Below, piece by piece: positions 24,147-34,024 of a stretch of 53,838 nt of DNA. The translations under genes and the position numbers were made by a program. Within the stretch, counting starts at the first letter, position 1. Each line of letters begins with the position of its first letter. The stretch is from Bacillus sp. NTK034 (GTDB lineage Bacteria; Bacillota; Bacilli; Bacillales; Cytobacillaceae), in contig NZ_JAFKOJ010000018.1 of assembly GCF_017303275.1 (NCBI RefSeq), positions 1 through 53,838 of the forward strand, in the 5' to 3' direction. The notes under the pieces were generated by a model. The model saw only the letters and a list, made by a program, of their open reading frames with translations. It was not told where the DNA came from and searched no databases.

Positions 24147-25490
24147 ATGTCAGAAAAGAGTCAAAACTACCTTGAAGAGCAGCTTGAAGCGGTTGTCGAA
24201 ACAGATCATCAATCCCTTACCATTCTTTTTCAAAGAGAGAAAATAAAAGCTGATGCTGCTGCGGAATTGGAATTGCTCAAAGCAATGGATTCAGCTATAA
24301 AAAGGGATGTCCATTTAACAGAGGATGAACTGCGCCTCGTCCTGCAAATTCCCTCAAATTATTTAACCTTTTCCAAATTAAAAAAGAAAGACCAAAGAAG
24401 CAGATGGATCTTCTCTTCACAACTCCTCAAGCTTGTGAAAAGTCATCCGTATTCCAGGCTGCATCCTATTGTTTGTCCGGAAAATATAGTGGCTGATGAA
24501 AGCCTTTCGCCGCATTTGCTTCATTATGGTGTAAAAGAAAGCCTTCCGCCTTATGAAGCCAATCAGGAAAAACTCTGGATGGAATTGAAAGCAACCATTG
24601 CAGCTGCTGTAGATGGAAAGCATTCCTTCCGCGACTATCTTAGACTCCATGAAACCATTGAACTGTCGCCTGCAGCGGCGAGTGTGATCAAAGCCAAGGA
24701 TGATAATGAATTGTCAGAAGTCATCCGGACAAATATTGAAATGCTTGAAAAGAAAGATAAGGAATACGTTAAGGTTCCGCAGAAAAAATGGAAAGCCACA
24801 CGGTATTCTGCTTGGGGACTGCTGATTGCTTTATTGCCTTTCCTTGCTTTCAGTCTATATTCCCTGATCTTTACACAGCCTAAACAGGCAGCATTTATTA
24901 ATAGCCAGGAACACTTCTTGAAAAGCCAATATAGTGAAGTTGTTTCTGAGTTATCCAATTATGATATTGATCAGATGCCGCGAGTGGTGCAATACGAACT
25001 TGCCCAGTCTTACATAATAAATGAAGCATTGACAGAAGACCAGAAAGAGAATGTTCAGAATACCATCACCCTGCAGACGGATCCTCTTTACTATCATTAT
25101 TGGATTCATATTGGAAGGGGAGATGCCAAGGAAGCTCTCGATATCTCCCGGGATCTTGAAGATAGAGACTTAATCCTATTTGCATTGCTAAAATACCGTG
25201 AAGTTGTCAAAGCAGATGGTAGCCTTGAACCCGATGAAAAACAGCAGAAAATTGACGAAATCCAAGCTGAAATTGATGAATATATAGAGGATCAGAAAGC
25301 TCAGGAAGAAGAGGAACAAAGGCTGCAGGAAGAGCAGGAGAACAACAAGGCCAATGAACAGGCTGTAAAAGAGGAGTCTGAACAAAAGGCTGCAGAAGAG
25401 CAAAAGCCTGCAGATTCAAAGGCAGCTGAAACTTCTGCTGAAAAGCCAGCCGAAAAGAAGGAAGAGGCAGCAAAGACAAAACCAAATTAA
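24147..25490 (+). CDS. essB: EssB/YukC, T7SS membrane pseudokinase-fold component
   Basis: 447-aa single-pass membrane protein. The cytoplasmic pseudokinase-like N-terminal part occupies residues 1-215, one membrane segment (WGLLIALLPFLAFSLYSLIF) lies at about 222-242, and an extracellular helical domain follows. The last 75 residues are a very charged Glu/Lys/Ala-rich tail (QEEEEQRLQEEQENNKANEQ). EssB is part of the membrane channel with EssC. AAAGGAGC precedes the ATG. The length agrees with B. subtilis YukC. Confidence 0.93.
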   Translation: MSEKSQNYLEEQLEAVVETDHQSLTILFQREKIKADAAAELELLKAMDSAIKRDVHLTEDELRLVLQIPSNYLTFSKLKKKDQRSRWIFSSQLLKLVKSHPYSRLHPIVCPENIVADESLSPHLLHYGVKESLPPYEANQEKLWMELKATIAAAVDGKHSFRDYLRLHETIELSPAAASVIKAKDDNELSEVIRTNIEMLEKKDKEYVKVPQKKWKATRYSAWGLLIALLPFLAFSLYSLIFTQPKQAAFINSQEHFLKSQYSEVVSELSNYDIDQMPRVVQYELAQSYIINEALTEDQKENVQNTITLQTDPLYYHYWIHIGRGDAKEALDISRDLEDRDLILFALLKYREVVKADGSLEPDEKQQKIDEIQAEIDEYIEDQKAQEEEEQRLQEEQENNKANEQAVKEESEQKAAEEQKPADSKAAETSAEKPAEKKEEAAKTKPN

Positions 25491-25510
25491 GATAGGCAGG
25501 AGGTGGAGAG

Positions 25511-28500
25511 ATGGAACAGTTATGGTTGTTTTACAGCGATTACTGCCAGCAGCTGTCTATGCCATTTGAGAAAAGCGGCAAGATCACCATCGGCCCAAAG
25601 CTGGAACAGCTGGTGACAATAAGGGATTTCCCTTTCACAAAAGGGACTGTGTCAATAGAAAGGCAAGACAGCATCTATGAAGTAAGGCAAAATGAGTCAG
25701 TTCTCGGAAAGCTAAATGACGGGGAACCCTTCCAGCTAAATGATGATGGGAAGACCCTGACGATAATCGTAACCTCTGAAAATATGAATAGCCAGACCTA
25801 CTTTTCTGGCTTTCAAAAGGAAATAAAATTTTCCTCTGAGAATCCAGATGCAGCGATTTATAAAAAGAACGGCATTTTAATAGATGCCGGCCATTCCTTC
25901 GAACTCATTAAGACAGATAACGGCTGGAGGGCAGAACCACAGTCAGGACAGCTTTATGTAAACGGAAAAAGAGCCGAAGAGAGAATTTCCCTTGAAATCG
26001 GAGATGTGCTATTCTTCCCATTTATGTCTATTCGAATACTGGAAGAGGACCTCTTCCAGGTTGACAGCATTGAAAGCTATGAATCTAAGCTTCCGATTAC
26101 CATCAGGCCGCAATCAGAGATGGCAAAGAAATATCCGCTCTATCGCAGAACGCCAAGAATGATTTATGAGATGCCGGATGAAAAGGTTTCTCTATCCTTT
26201 CCGTCACAGGAGCCTGATGATTCCAATCGGGGGTTATGGATGATCATTATGCCGCCGCTGATTATGCTGATTGTGATGGGCATAGTGGCGTTGATTCAGC
26301 CAAGAGGAATATTTATTATAATTTCAATGGTCATGTTCATGACCACGTTAGTCACATCTACCGTTCAATACTTTAAGGATAAGAGCAATCAAAAGAAGCG
26401 GAAAGAGCGCAGACATCGCGTGTATACTGCCTACCTGGAAGAGAAGCGGAAAGAGCTGCAGGCACTGTCTGACAAGCAGAAGCATGTTCTGGAATTCCAC
26501 TTTCCTTCTTTTGAGAAAATGAAATATTTCACGGGCCATATTTCCGACCGGATTTGGGAGAGGCCCCTTGAGAGTTTTGATTTTCTGCAGTTCAGGCTTG
26601 GAACAGGCAATGTGCCTGCGAGCTATGAAGTTAAGGTCAGCTCAGGGGATATGGCCAATCGTGAAATTGATGACCTGCTTGAACAGTCACAGCAGATGGA
26701 AAAAGTTTATAAAGAAGTTAGAAATGTGCCTGTGGTGGCTGACCTTGCAAAGGGGCCAATCGGGCTGATCGGAAAAGAGTCAGTTGTTAAGAATGAGATA
26801 CACCAGATCATTGGACAGCTGGCGTTTTTCCACAGCTACCATGATGTGCGGTTTGTATTTATTTTTAATGAAAAGGAATATAAGAAATGGGAATGGCTGA
26901 AATGGCTTCCGCATTTCCAGATGCCGCATGCACATGCAAAAGGGCTGATATATAGCGAACAAACGAGGGATCAGCTGTTATCTTCCATTTATGAAATCCT
27001 GCGGGAAAGGGATTTGGATGAAAATAAGGAAAAGCAGGTGTATTCTCCGCATCTGGTGTTTATCATTGCCAATCAGCAGCTGATTGCAGATCATGTGATT
27101 CTGGAATATTTGGAGGGCGACCACTCCAATATGGGGATCTCCGTTATTTTTGCTGCCGATTCAAAGGAAAGCCTGCATGATAATATTCAAACACTTGTCA
27201 GGTATGTCAATCAGGAAGAAGGAGACATTCTGATTCAGGACAAAAGAGCCGTGAGCATCCCATTTAGGCTTGATGCTCATCAGAAGAAGGGAAATGAGGA
27301 ATTTTCCCGTCTGTTAAGAACGCTTGATCATCAGGTTGGAATGACCAATTCCATTCCTAATAGCGTTTCGTTCCTGGAAATGATGAAAGTAAAGGAAGTG
27401 GGAAAACTTCCAATCAAGCAGAATTGGCTAACAAAAGAGTCTTCCAGATCATTGGCAGTACCAATTGGATTAAAGGGAAAGGAAGATCTTTCGCTTTTGA
27501 ACCTTCATGAAAAGGCGCACGGCCCGCACGGACTGCTCGCTGGGACAACCGGATCGGGTAAGAGTGAATTCCTGCAGACCTATATTCTTTCACTTGCTGT
27601 TCACTTCCATCCCCATGAAGTCGCATTCCTGCTGATTGACTACAAAGGCGGAGGAATGGCCCAGCCGTTTAAGAACATGCCGCATCTTCTTGGAACGATT
27701 ACGAATATCGAAGGGAGCAAAAACTTCAGTTCAAGAGCGCTTGCCTCAATCAAAAGTGAATTGAAAAGACGGCAGAGGCTTTTTGATCAATACCAGGTGA
27801 ATCACATCAATGATTACACAGACCTTTATAAAAACAAGATGGCAAAGGAACCGCTTCCGCATTTGTTTTTAATCTCCGATGAGTTTGCAGAGCTGAAAAG
27901 CGAAGAGCCGGAATTCATCAGGGAGCTTGTCAGTGCTGCACGAATTGGGCGAAGCCTGGGGGTGCATTTAATTCTGGCAACCCAAAAGCCAGGCGGTGTC
28001 ATAGATGAACAGATCTGGAGCAATGCCCGTTTCCGAGTAGCTTTAAAGGTTCAGGACACAGATGACAGCCGGGAGATCATCAAAAACGGAGATGCAGCAG
28101 CTATTACCGTAACCGGACGCGGCTACCTGCAAGTCGGCAATAATGAAGTCTATGAACTCTTCCAATCTGCATGGAGCGGGGCGCCTTATTTGGACGACAC
28201 CTCCGAGACAGAGGATGAAATTGCAATCGTAACCGACCTGGGGCTTGTGCCATTATCGGATGTTAATTCCCGCCAAGGAAAGAAAAAAGGCGAAAAAACA
28301 GAAATTGAAGCAGTGGTGGAGGAAATTGAAGCAACACAGTCTTCGATGGGCATTAAAAAGCTTAGAAGTCCGTGGCTTCCGCCTCTTGAAGGGCGTTTAA
28401 GCAGGAAGCTCCACTGCGCTGAAGAAAATCATGAGATTCATTTAGGGATGGTGGATGAGCCTGAGAAGCAGAGCCAGTATCCATTGAGCTATCAGATCAT

Positions 28501-29983
28501 AGAGGATGGTAATGTGGGGGTATTTGGATCCTCCGGTTATGGAAAATCCCATACGATTATGACAATGCTTCTTAGCATTGCCGAAAAGCGGACTCCTGAA
28601 GAAGCTCATTATTATATTTTTGATTTTGGCAATGGCTCACTTCTTCCGCTAAGACAGCTGCCGCATACGGCCGACTTCTTCCTGATGGATGAAGAACGCA
28701 AGATTGAAAAGTTCATGAATCTGATCAAGGATGAAATTGCCCGCAGGAAGCTATTGTTTCAGCAGCAGGAAGTCAGCGGAATTAAGATGTACAATTCGAT
28801 GAGCAGCGAAAAACTGCCGCTTGTATATATCACATTTGATAACTTTGATTTAGTAAAAGAAGAGATGCAGGAGCTTGAAACGCAAATCAATCAGATTGCC
28901 AGAGATGGACAGTCACTAGGCATTTATATGATTTTTGCTGCGACACGCATCAATTCGATCAGACAGTCGCTTATGAACAATCTCAAAACGAAGGTAGTCC
29001 ATTATTTGATGGACAGCAGCGAGGCATACTCCGTACTGGGAAGAGTTCCGTTCGCACCTGAACCTATTCCGGGAAGAGCCATAATTAAAATGGAAGAGGC
29101 GTATTTCTCACAGGTATTCCTGCCGGCAGATGGCAAGGATGATTTTGAGATTATAGAAGCTATCCGGGAAGACATCCTGGAGCTGAAAGAGAAATACAAG
29201 GACTGCAGGCAGCCTGAAGAGGTGCCGATGCTTCCGGCAGAGCTTAATACGATTAACTTTACCCGCTACACTACAGGAGTGACTCAGCCGGGACTTGTGC
29301 CTGTTGGCCTTGATGAGGAATCTGTAAAACCTGTTTATGCGAACTTCAATAAAACGAAACATTGCATCATCCTGGGGCAGGCCCAAAAAGGAAAGACAAA
29401 TGTTCTTAAGCTCATGATCAATCACATGCTTGTTCAGGGTGCAGAGTCCGTCGGTATTTTCGATTCCTTTGACAGAGGATTGTCATCCTATGTCAGTGAG
29501 GAAAAGTCGGTTTATATCGAGACAAAGGAACAGATCAGCGATTGGGCAGCACAGGTGGAAGAACAATTATCCGTCAGGGAAAAAGATTATCTTAACGCAA
29601 TCCAGCATGGCAAGACTGATATAGAGTTTTCGCCAATCGTACTGGCTGTGGATGGATACTCCCGTTTTGCGCAGACATTGGATAACAGCCTGCAGGAAAG
29701 AATGGCAAGGCTGATGAAAAACGGCAGCCATCTCGGCTTCAGTGTCATCGTTACAGGCAGCAATAATGAATTGACAAAAGGATACGATTCCTTAACAGCA
29801 GAAATTAAACAGATCCGCCAGGCGATCGTTCTGATGAAAAAATCAGAGCAGACGCTGTTTACCCTTCCATACGACCGGAAAGAGGCAGAGATCCAGCCGG
29901 GATATGGTTATTACGTTATAAATGGAAAGGAATTAAAAATTCAAATTCCTTTATGTGCCACTGAAAGGAAGGTCTTAGCATGA
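25511..29983 (+). CDS. essC: EssC/YukBA, FtsK/SpoIIIE-type T7SS motor ATPase
   Basis: 1490-aa membrane ATPase that powers T7SS export. N-terminal FHA-like domains (about residues 1-190), two membrane helices at about 241-285, then three FtsK/SpoIIIE ATPase domains: Walker A GTTGSGKS (678-685), GSSGYGKS (about 1006-1013) and GQAQKGKT (about 1289-1296). Walker B of domain 1 is within AFLLIDYKGGG/LFLISDEFAEL. All three P-loops keep the lysine. GGAGGTGGAG precedes the ATG. It overlaps esaA by four bases (ATGA). The C-terminal domain of EssC varies between strains and can specify linked effectors. Confidence 0.96.
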   Translation: MEQLWLFYSDYCQQLSMPFEKSGKITIGPKLEQLVTIRDFPFTKGTVSIERQDSIYEVRQNESVLGKLNDGEPFQLNDDGKTLTIIVTSENMNSQTYFSGFQKEIKFSSENPDAAIYKKNGILIDAGHSFELIKTDNGWRAEPQSGQLYVNGKRAEERISLEIGDVLFFPFMSIRILEEDLFQVDSIESYESKLPITIRPQSEMAKKYPLYRRTPRMIYEMPDEKVSLSFPSQEPDDSNRGLWMIIMPPLIMLIVMGIVALIQPRGIFIIISMVMFMTTLVTSTVQYFKDKSNQKKRKERRHRVYTAYLEEKRKELQALSDKQKHVLEFHFPSFEKMKYFTGHISDRIWERPLESFDFLQFRLGTGNVPASYEVKVSSGDMANREIDDLLEQSQQMEKVYKEVRNVPVVADLAKGPIGLIGKESVVKNEIHQIIGQLAFFHSYHDVRFVFIFNEKEYKKWEWLKWLPHFQMPHAHAKGLIYSEQTRDQLLSSIYEILRERDLDENKEKQVYSPHLVFIIANQQLIADHVILEYLEGDHSNMGISVIFAADSKESLHDNIQTLVRYVNQEEGDILIQDKRAVSIPFRLDAHQKKGNEEFSRLLRTLDHQVGMTNSIPNSVSFLEMMKVKEVGKLPIKQNWLTKESSRSLAVPIGLKGKEDLSLLNLHEKAHGPHGLLAGTTGSGKSEFLQTYILSLAVHFHPHEVAFLLIDYKGGGMAQPFKNMPHLLGTITNIEGSKNFSSRALASIKSELKRRQRLFDQYQVNHINDYTDLYKNKMAKEPLPHLFLISDEFAELKSEEPEFIRELVSAARIGRSLGVHLILATQKPGGVIDEQIWSNARFRVALKVQDTDDSREIIKNGDAAAITVTGRGYLQVGNNEVYELFQSAWSGAPYLDDTSETEDEIAIVTDLGLVPLSDVNSRQGKKKGEKTEIEAVVEEIEATQSSMGIKKLRSPWLPPLEGRLSRKLHCAEENHEIHLGMVDEPEKQSQYPLSYQIIEDGNVGVFGSSGYGKSHTIMTMLLSIAEKRTPEEAHYYIFDFGNGSLLPLRQLPHTADFFLMDEERKIEKFMNLIKDEIARRKLLFQQQEVSGIKMYNSMSSEKLPLVYITFDNFDLVKEEMQELETQINQIARDGQSLGIYMIFAATRINSIRQSLMNNLKTKVVHYLMDSSEAYSVLGRVPFAPEPIPGRAIIKMEEAYFSQVFLPADGKDDFEIIEAIREDILELKEKYKDCRQPEEVPMLPAELNTINFTRYTTGVTQPGLVPVGLDEESVKPVYANFNKTKHCIILGQAQKGKTNVLKLMINHMLVQGAESVGIFDSFDRGLSSYVSEEKSVYIETKEQISDWAAQVEEQLSVREKDYLNAIQHGKTDIEFSPIVLAVDGYSRFAQTLDNSLQERMARLMKNGSHLGFSVIVTGSNNELTKGYDSLTAEIKQIRQAIVLMKKSEQTLFTLPYDRKEAEIQPGYGYYVINGKELKIQIPLCATERKVLA

Positions 29984-32826
29984 CAGCCAAAACAAAATAC
30001 ATCGTGAAAATGGTTTTGGTGATGCTTCTGATTATCGCCGCGCCAGCCATCTTTTTTGGCTCCATTGGCGATAATCCTCTGCTAGTCAGGGAGAATGCCA
30101 CAAGAACCATAGCTGTTGTTAATGAAGATACAGGCGCTGACAAGGAAGAGAAGTCACTTGATTTTGGAGAGGAAATTACATCGATTCTCCAGGACGGCTC
30201 ACAGTATGAGTGGACCGTCATCGGCAGAAGTGCTGCAGAGAATGGCTTGAGAAATACCAAGTATGACGCAGTCGTTTATATTCCTTCCAACTTTTCAAAG
30301 AACATCATGTCCTATGAAAGCCAGCAGCCTGAAAAAGCAAACTTTGAATATACGGTACAGAACCAGCTGAACTCACTGAACCGGGAAAAGGTTCTGCGTG
30401 AGATCCAGACTGCCACCAACCGTGTTAATGGAAAGATTTCAACCTTGTATTGGACCTATGTATCCCAGGACCTTGAAAATGTGAAATCCCAGTTCGATAC
30501 CATTTTACAAAAAGAAATAGACTTCCAGAATGCCATGCTCGCTTTCTATAAGCCCAGTTCCAAGAACCTGGCAGCGGAAATCGAACAGCAGCGCAATATG
30601 CTGGAGAGCATTCAGTCGACAGTGAAGACTACTGCGGAAACTACTTCAGAGGGTGAAAGCAATCTTACCCAATTTGAAGAAAATCTTGCTGGTTTTGTTC
30701 AATATGTAGAGCAGTACCAGGAATATCAGGATGTTCAGCAGGAGACACTCCAAAAACTGCAGGATGAAAATGTACTAAATATCCAAGCACTGACTGGAAA
30801 ACATGATCCACAGTACGCTGAATCGCTAACCGCGCTGAATGAGGGCGGCGAGCAGCTCTCGAATACTATTGATTCAGTGGAAGCTCAGCTTAAGGAAAAC
30901 AGTGAGACGTTCAGCAGCCTCTCGAATATCCGTACTGCACAAGTGGATCGGCAGAGAGAAGAATTAATCAATTATCTTATGAACCAAGAGAGAGAGACCC
31001 TTAGCCAGGTTGAGTCAAACATAGCTTCCTTGAAGCAGGAGTTGTCAAAAGGCACTTCTGCCGGTAATCCAGGAACAGCATCAGCAGCTTCAAACAAAAG
31101 CTATACAGAAAAACAGGCTGCTAATACAAATACGGATACAGCTATTCCTTCAGTTCCCGGCCTTGAAGCTGAGCGGGCAGAATTACAGTCCATTGCCAGT
31201 GAAATGAACGCAATAAAGTCTTCACTAGAAACTATTGAAGGAACTCCGGAGCAAGCAGCCGCTGCTGCTGCAAGCCTGCCGAAGCTGTCTCAGCGTTTGC
31301 TTAATGTGGAACAAAAGCTTTCTGCGAATGACTCAGCAGAAAATCCTCTGCAGAAAGTGGTGGATGAGCTAAGGGCTGCCAATGAAACCTTAACTGCTCA
31401 GAATGGGAAATTGGTTGAAGACTATAATAAGCTTGTTGCAGAAAACAAAAATTTGATTGAGCAGCTGAGTAATTCAGGTAACTTTTCATCTTTAATCGGC
31501 TTAATCGATCAGAAAGAAAATAAAATTCTCGAAATGAATCTGGATAGTTCCAGCAAAGCGAAGTTAACAGAAGTGTTTAACCAGCCAATTATCTATGCAA
31601 TCCCATCAAAAATGATGGAATATTATTCTGCTCTCGGAAGATTTGAAGGCACGATAGAGTCTTCCATTAACTATAATCCTGAGAAACTTCAAACATTTAT
31701 AGAAAAATTGAACCCAATTGTAAAAGTGGGCGAGGATGAACAAATGGTTTGGGATCAATTGAATTCTTCCATCCCTAATTCAGAGGAACAGCTTACAGGT
31801 TTGGATAATCAGTTTACTGCATTCTTTGACGAGTATAGTCAGAAAATTGAAGAGCAGCAGACTGCTATTACATCAGACTTATCTGCACTGCAGGAAAGTG
31901 CAATGGCTGTCATGGATAATATTCAGTTGTTATCATCATCCAATACTTCAATGCCTGTCGATGGCATCGACGGAACTTCCGTCATGGTTAAACAGGAAGG
32001 AATCAGCCAAAGAATGCTGATGATTAATGATCTTGTTGGTTCCATCGGAGAAAACCAGAGCAATATCGTGTCATATACAAACGAGCTTGAGCAAAAGGTG
32101 CAGAGTGTCCAGCAGGATGCAGATACACTGAATTCCAAGTGGGGCTCGAACGTAGAGACGACTCAGATGTTCCGGGATGATATTTACAATCTTCTTGGTA
32201 ATACCTATGTGAATGGCCAAAAGAATGGCCCGGTATACGAGCAATTATCCAATCCGCTTCAAATCAGCGGAGAAACTGCTGCAAAGAAAGAGGAAAGCAA
32301 GCTGCCGCCTGTTGTTGTATTGGCCATTGTCCTGCTCAGCAGCTTAATGATCGGATACTTCAGCCATTATTTCAAAAATGCGCCGATGCTTGTCCATGCT
32401 TCCATGTTTGTGCTGCTGAATCTTATTGTTGGTCTGATAATCAGCATATTCGGCCTTAATATTTACTCAATGGAACAGGATCGGGCTATTGAGTGGACGA
32501 TATTTACCATATTGCTGCTGACTGCAGCTTCAGCCATTGTGCTGGCAGGGTTCAAGATTGGCAATCTGACAGGATGGATTTTGAGTGTTGGTCTCATTGC
32601 CTTCTTCATTAGTCCGTTCCTGGCTCTTACAGCACCAAATATTAACTATGAAGATCCAATGTCCAAGGTATATATGTCCATCCAGTATGATTCGCAATCA
32701 CTGTTTGTTCCGGCTATTCTCATACTGCTTGGCATCATAGCCTTCCTTGCCATCATTCCATTTGCAGTCCGGTCGATAAAAGACCTGCGTACAAAGAGGG
32801 ATGAGGATCAGGCTTATGAAGCTTAA
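29980..32826 (+). CDS. esaA: EsaA/YueB, T7SS membrane protein with large extracellular domain
   Basis: 948 aa. One N-terminal membrane segment (about 8-28, VKMVLVMLLIIAAPAIFFGS), a large extracellular coiled-coil stalk (30-770; segments such as ENETLTAQNGKLVEDYNKLV) and about six C-terminal membrane segments from residue 777. This is the YhgE/Pip layout. In B. subtilis the homologue YueB is also the receptor for phage SPP1, so the exposed domain is a potential phage-binding surface. Start overlaps the essC stop; essA starts inside its 3' end. Confidence 0.94.
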   Translation: MTAKTKYIVKMVLVMLLIIAAPAIFFGSIGDNPLLVRENATRTIAVVNEDTGADKEEKSLDFGEEITSILQDGSQYEWTVIGRSAAENGLRNTKYDAVVYIPSNFSKNIMSYESQQPEKANFEYTVQNQLNSLNREKVLREIQTATNRVNGKISTLYWTYVSQDLENVKSQFDTILQKEIDFQNAMLAFYKPSSKNLAAEIEQQRNMLESIQSTVKTTAETTSEGESNLTQFEENLAGFVQYVEQYQEYQDVQQETLQKLQDENVLNIQALTGKHDPQYAESLTALNEGGEQLSNTIDSVEAQLKENSETFSSLSNIRTAQVDRQREELINYLMNQERETLSQVESNIASLKQELSKGTSAGNPGTASAASNKSYTEKQAANTNTDTAIPSVPGLEAERAELQSIASEMNAIKSSLETIEGTPEQAAAAAASLPKLSQRLLNVEQKLSANDSAENPLQKVVDELRAANETLTAQNGKLVEDYNKLVAENKNLIEQLSNSGNFSSLIGLIDQKENKILEMNLDSSSKAKLTEVFNQPIIYAIPSKMMEYYSALGRFEGTIESSINYNPEKLQTFIEKLNPIVKVGEDEQMVWDQLNSSIPNSEEQLTGLDNQFTAFFDEYSQKIEEQQTAITSDLSALQESAMAVMDNIQLLSSSNTSMPVDGIDGTSVMVKQEGISQRMLMINDLVGSIGENQSNIVSYTNELEQKVQSVQQDADTLNSKWGSNVETTQMFRDDIYNLLGNTYVNGQKNGPVYEQLSNPLQISGETAAKKEESKLPPVVVLAIVLLSSLMIGYFSHYFKNAPMLVHASMFVLLNLIVGLIISIFGLNIYSMEQDRAIEWTIFTILLLTAASAIVLAGFKIGNLTGWILSVGLIAFFISPFLALTAPNINYEDPMSKVYMSIQYDSQSLFVPAILILLGIIAFLAIIPFAVRSIKDLRTKRDEDQAYEA

Positions 32827-33295
32827 TAAATACCTTCAAGTCCTGGCGTTGATCCCGGCGTTTTGGCTGATAGCTGGCCAATCCGCTGGGGCGGCCCCTG
32901 ACTTTAATAACTTAACTCCGAATACCTATGAAAAAAAGGAATTCAAAGAGAACACCGATTACTTGCATGAAAAATCGCTCTATGAAAATAAGAAAGAGAT
33001 CCCCGAAGAACAAAAGGATCTTACTTTTACAAAAAAGAACCTGGATCCTTTAAAGGAAGTGAAGGAGCAGCTTTTTGATGGCGGTGAAACCGCTAATAAT
33101 ACCATCACCGCAAAAGCAGACCAGCTTCAGCTTTTTTCCGATTCTAAACAGGAAAGCTTTTTGAAGGCGGAGGATCAAACTCCCGCTGAACAAGATAACA
33201 AATTAATCTTTCTTTATATTATTCTGCTCGTCATTGCCATAGGTGTGATTATGGGATTCCTCATACCGAGGATGGCGAGGCAGGCTGACAATTAA
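32816..33295 (+). CDS. essA: EssA/YueC, T7SS membrane component
   Basis: 159-aa protein with an N-terminal signal-like segment (YLQVLALIPAFWLIAGQSAGA), a hydrophilic middle and a C-terminal membrane segment (LIFLYIILLVIAIGVIMGFLI) ending in a short basic tail. This is the EssA layout. ATG 32816, 7 nt after GAGGAT, is preferred over ATG 32801 because the signal then begins at residue 1. It overlaps esaA by 11 bases. Last gene of the machinery operon; no yueD-like gene follows. Confidence 0.88.
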   Translation: MKLNKYLQVLALIPAFWLIAGQSAGAAPDFNNLTPNTYEKKEFKENTDYLHEKSLYENKKEIPEEQKDLTFTKKNLDPLKEVKEQLFDGGETANNTITAKADQLQLFSDSKQESFLKAEDQTPAEQDNKLIFLYIILLVIAIGVIMGFLIPRMARQADN

Positions 33296-33304
33296 ATAAT
33301 TCCC

Positions 33305-33333
33305 GTACATGTCTCCGGTTTGGAGACATGTAC
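33305..33333 (+). terminator. Strong hairpin after essA without a T tract
   Basis: Perfect 12-bp stem GTACATGTCTCC (33305-33316) / GGAGACATGTAC (33322-33333), 5-nt loop. The following sequence is ATAAATA, so classic intrinsic termination would be weak. It may be an RNA processing or stability hairpin. Confidence 0.6.
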
Positions 33334-33410
33334 ATAAATACTGCAACCAAATTCTTCAGCAAACTCCCCTCAAAAAAACTGGCTTCTAAAAATAGAATAA
33401 AGAATTAGGG

Positions 33411-33479
33411 ATGAAAGAAATGAAAATGTCTACGCCGAATAGCCAGATGACGAGACTTAGAAATTATTGGATAGAATAA
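33411..33479 (+). CDS. Possible 22-residue leader or remnant ORF
   Basis: An open frame from ATG 33411 (alternatively 33420) to TAA 33479 with product ending TRLRNYWIE. No convincing ribosome site. It is recorded only because it fills the gap before the next WXG-like gene; it may be a remnant. Confidence 0.18.
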   Translation: MKEMKMSTPNSQMTRLRNYWIE

Positions 33480-33500
33480 CTTTAAAAATGGGGTGTCAAA

Positions 33501-33803
33501 ATGAACTCATCACATGTAAGAGCCCTGGCAAGGGTATTTCAGACAGCTTCAGATGATATCAAGACAGAGGAATTCAAACTAAAGCAAAGTGTCCAAAACC
33601 ATGCAGATGAATGGAAAGGCAAAGCCCGGGACAAATTTGATTCTGCATTGGAAGAAGCAGGTGTCCTCTTCCAAAGGCACTCTGATAACCTTTATAACAT
33701 CAGCCGAGAACTGGAAAGCGCTGCGAATGAAGTTGACAGAGTCAGAGAAGAAATTGAAAGACAAAGAGAATTAGAGAGATTGGCCAGGCTTAAGGAAAAA
33801 TAA
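33501..33803 (+). CDS. WXG100-like protein, YfjA-type
   Basis: 100-aa helical hairpin with a WKG turn (HADEWKGKARDKFDSALEEAG, W at about residue 37) and a long charged C-terminal helix ending ELERLARLKEK. It is WXG100-like but distinct from EsxA. GGGGTG precedes the ATG. By position ahead of a large glycine-zipper protein and small membrane proteins it matches B. subtilis yfjA of the yfjA-F cluster (from memory). Probable secretion partner of the protein at 34025. Confidence 0.78.
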   Translation: MNSSHVRALARVFQTASDDIKTEEFKLKQSVQNHADEWKGKARDKFDSALEEAGVLFQRHSDNLYNISRELESAANEVDRVREEIERQRELERLARLKEK

Positions 33804-33843
33804 TTAATTTGAATTGAAGAATATAAAGATTGGATGGGTTTTT

Positions 33844-33987
33844 ATGTCTAATAATGAAGAGAAGAAAAAAGGTTCTTATGATAAGAATAAAAGATATGAT
33901 GGCGAAGCGGTGCCGGGATGTGCAGACCTTTTTATATTGCCAATTCAAGTATTAATAGTTGGGTATCAAATAATTAATTTAATTTAA
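33844..33987 (+). CDS. Small 47-aa protein with C-terminal hydrophobic segment
   Basis: ATG 33844, with GGATGGG as ribosome site, to TAA 33987. The first half is very basic/acidic (SNNEEKKKGSYDKNKRYD); the second half (CADLFILPIQVLIVGYQIIN) could be one membrane helix. It lies between two yfj-like genes in the same direction with compact spacing. No family is recognised. Confidence 0.5.
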   Translation: MSNNEEKKKGSYDKNKRYDGEAVPGCADLFILPIQVLIVGYQIINLI

Positions 33988-34024
33988 TTAGAAGAACTAA
34001 TCCGAAAAGAAAAGAGGTATTGAA

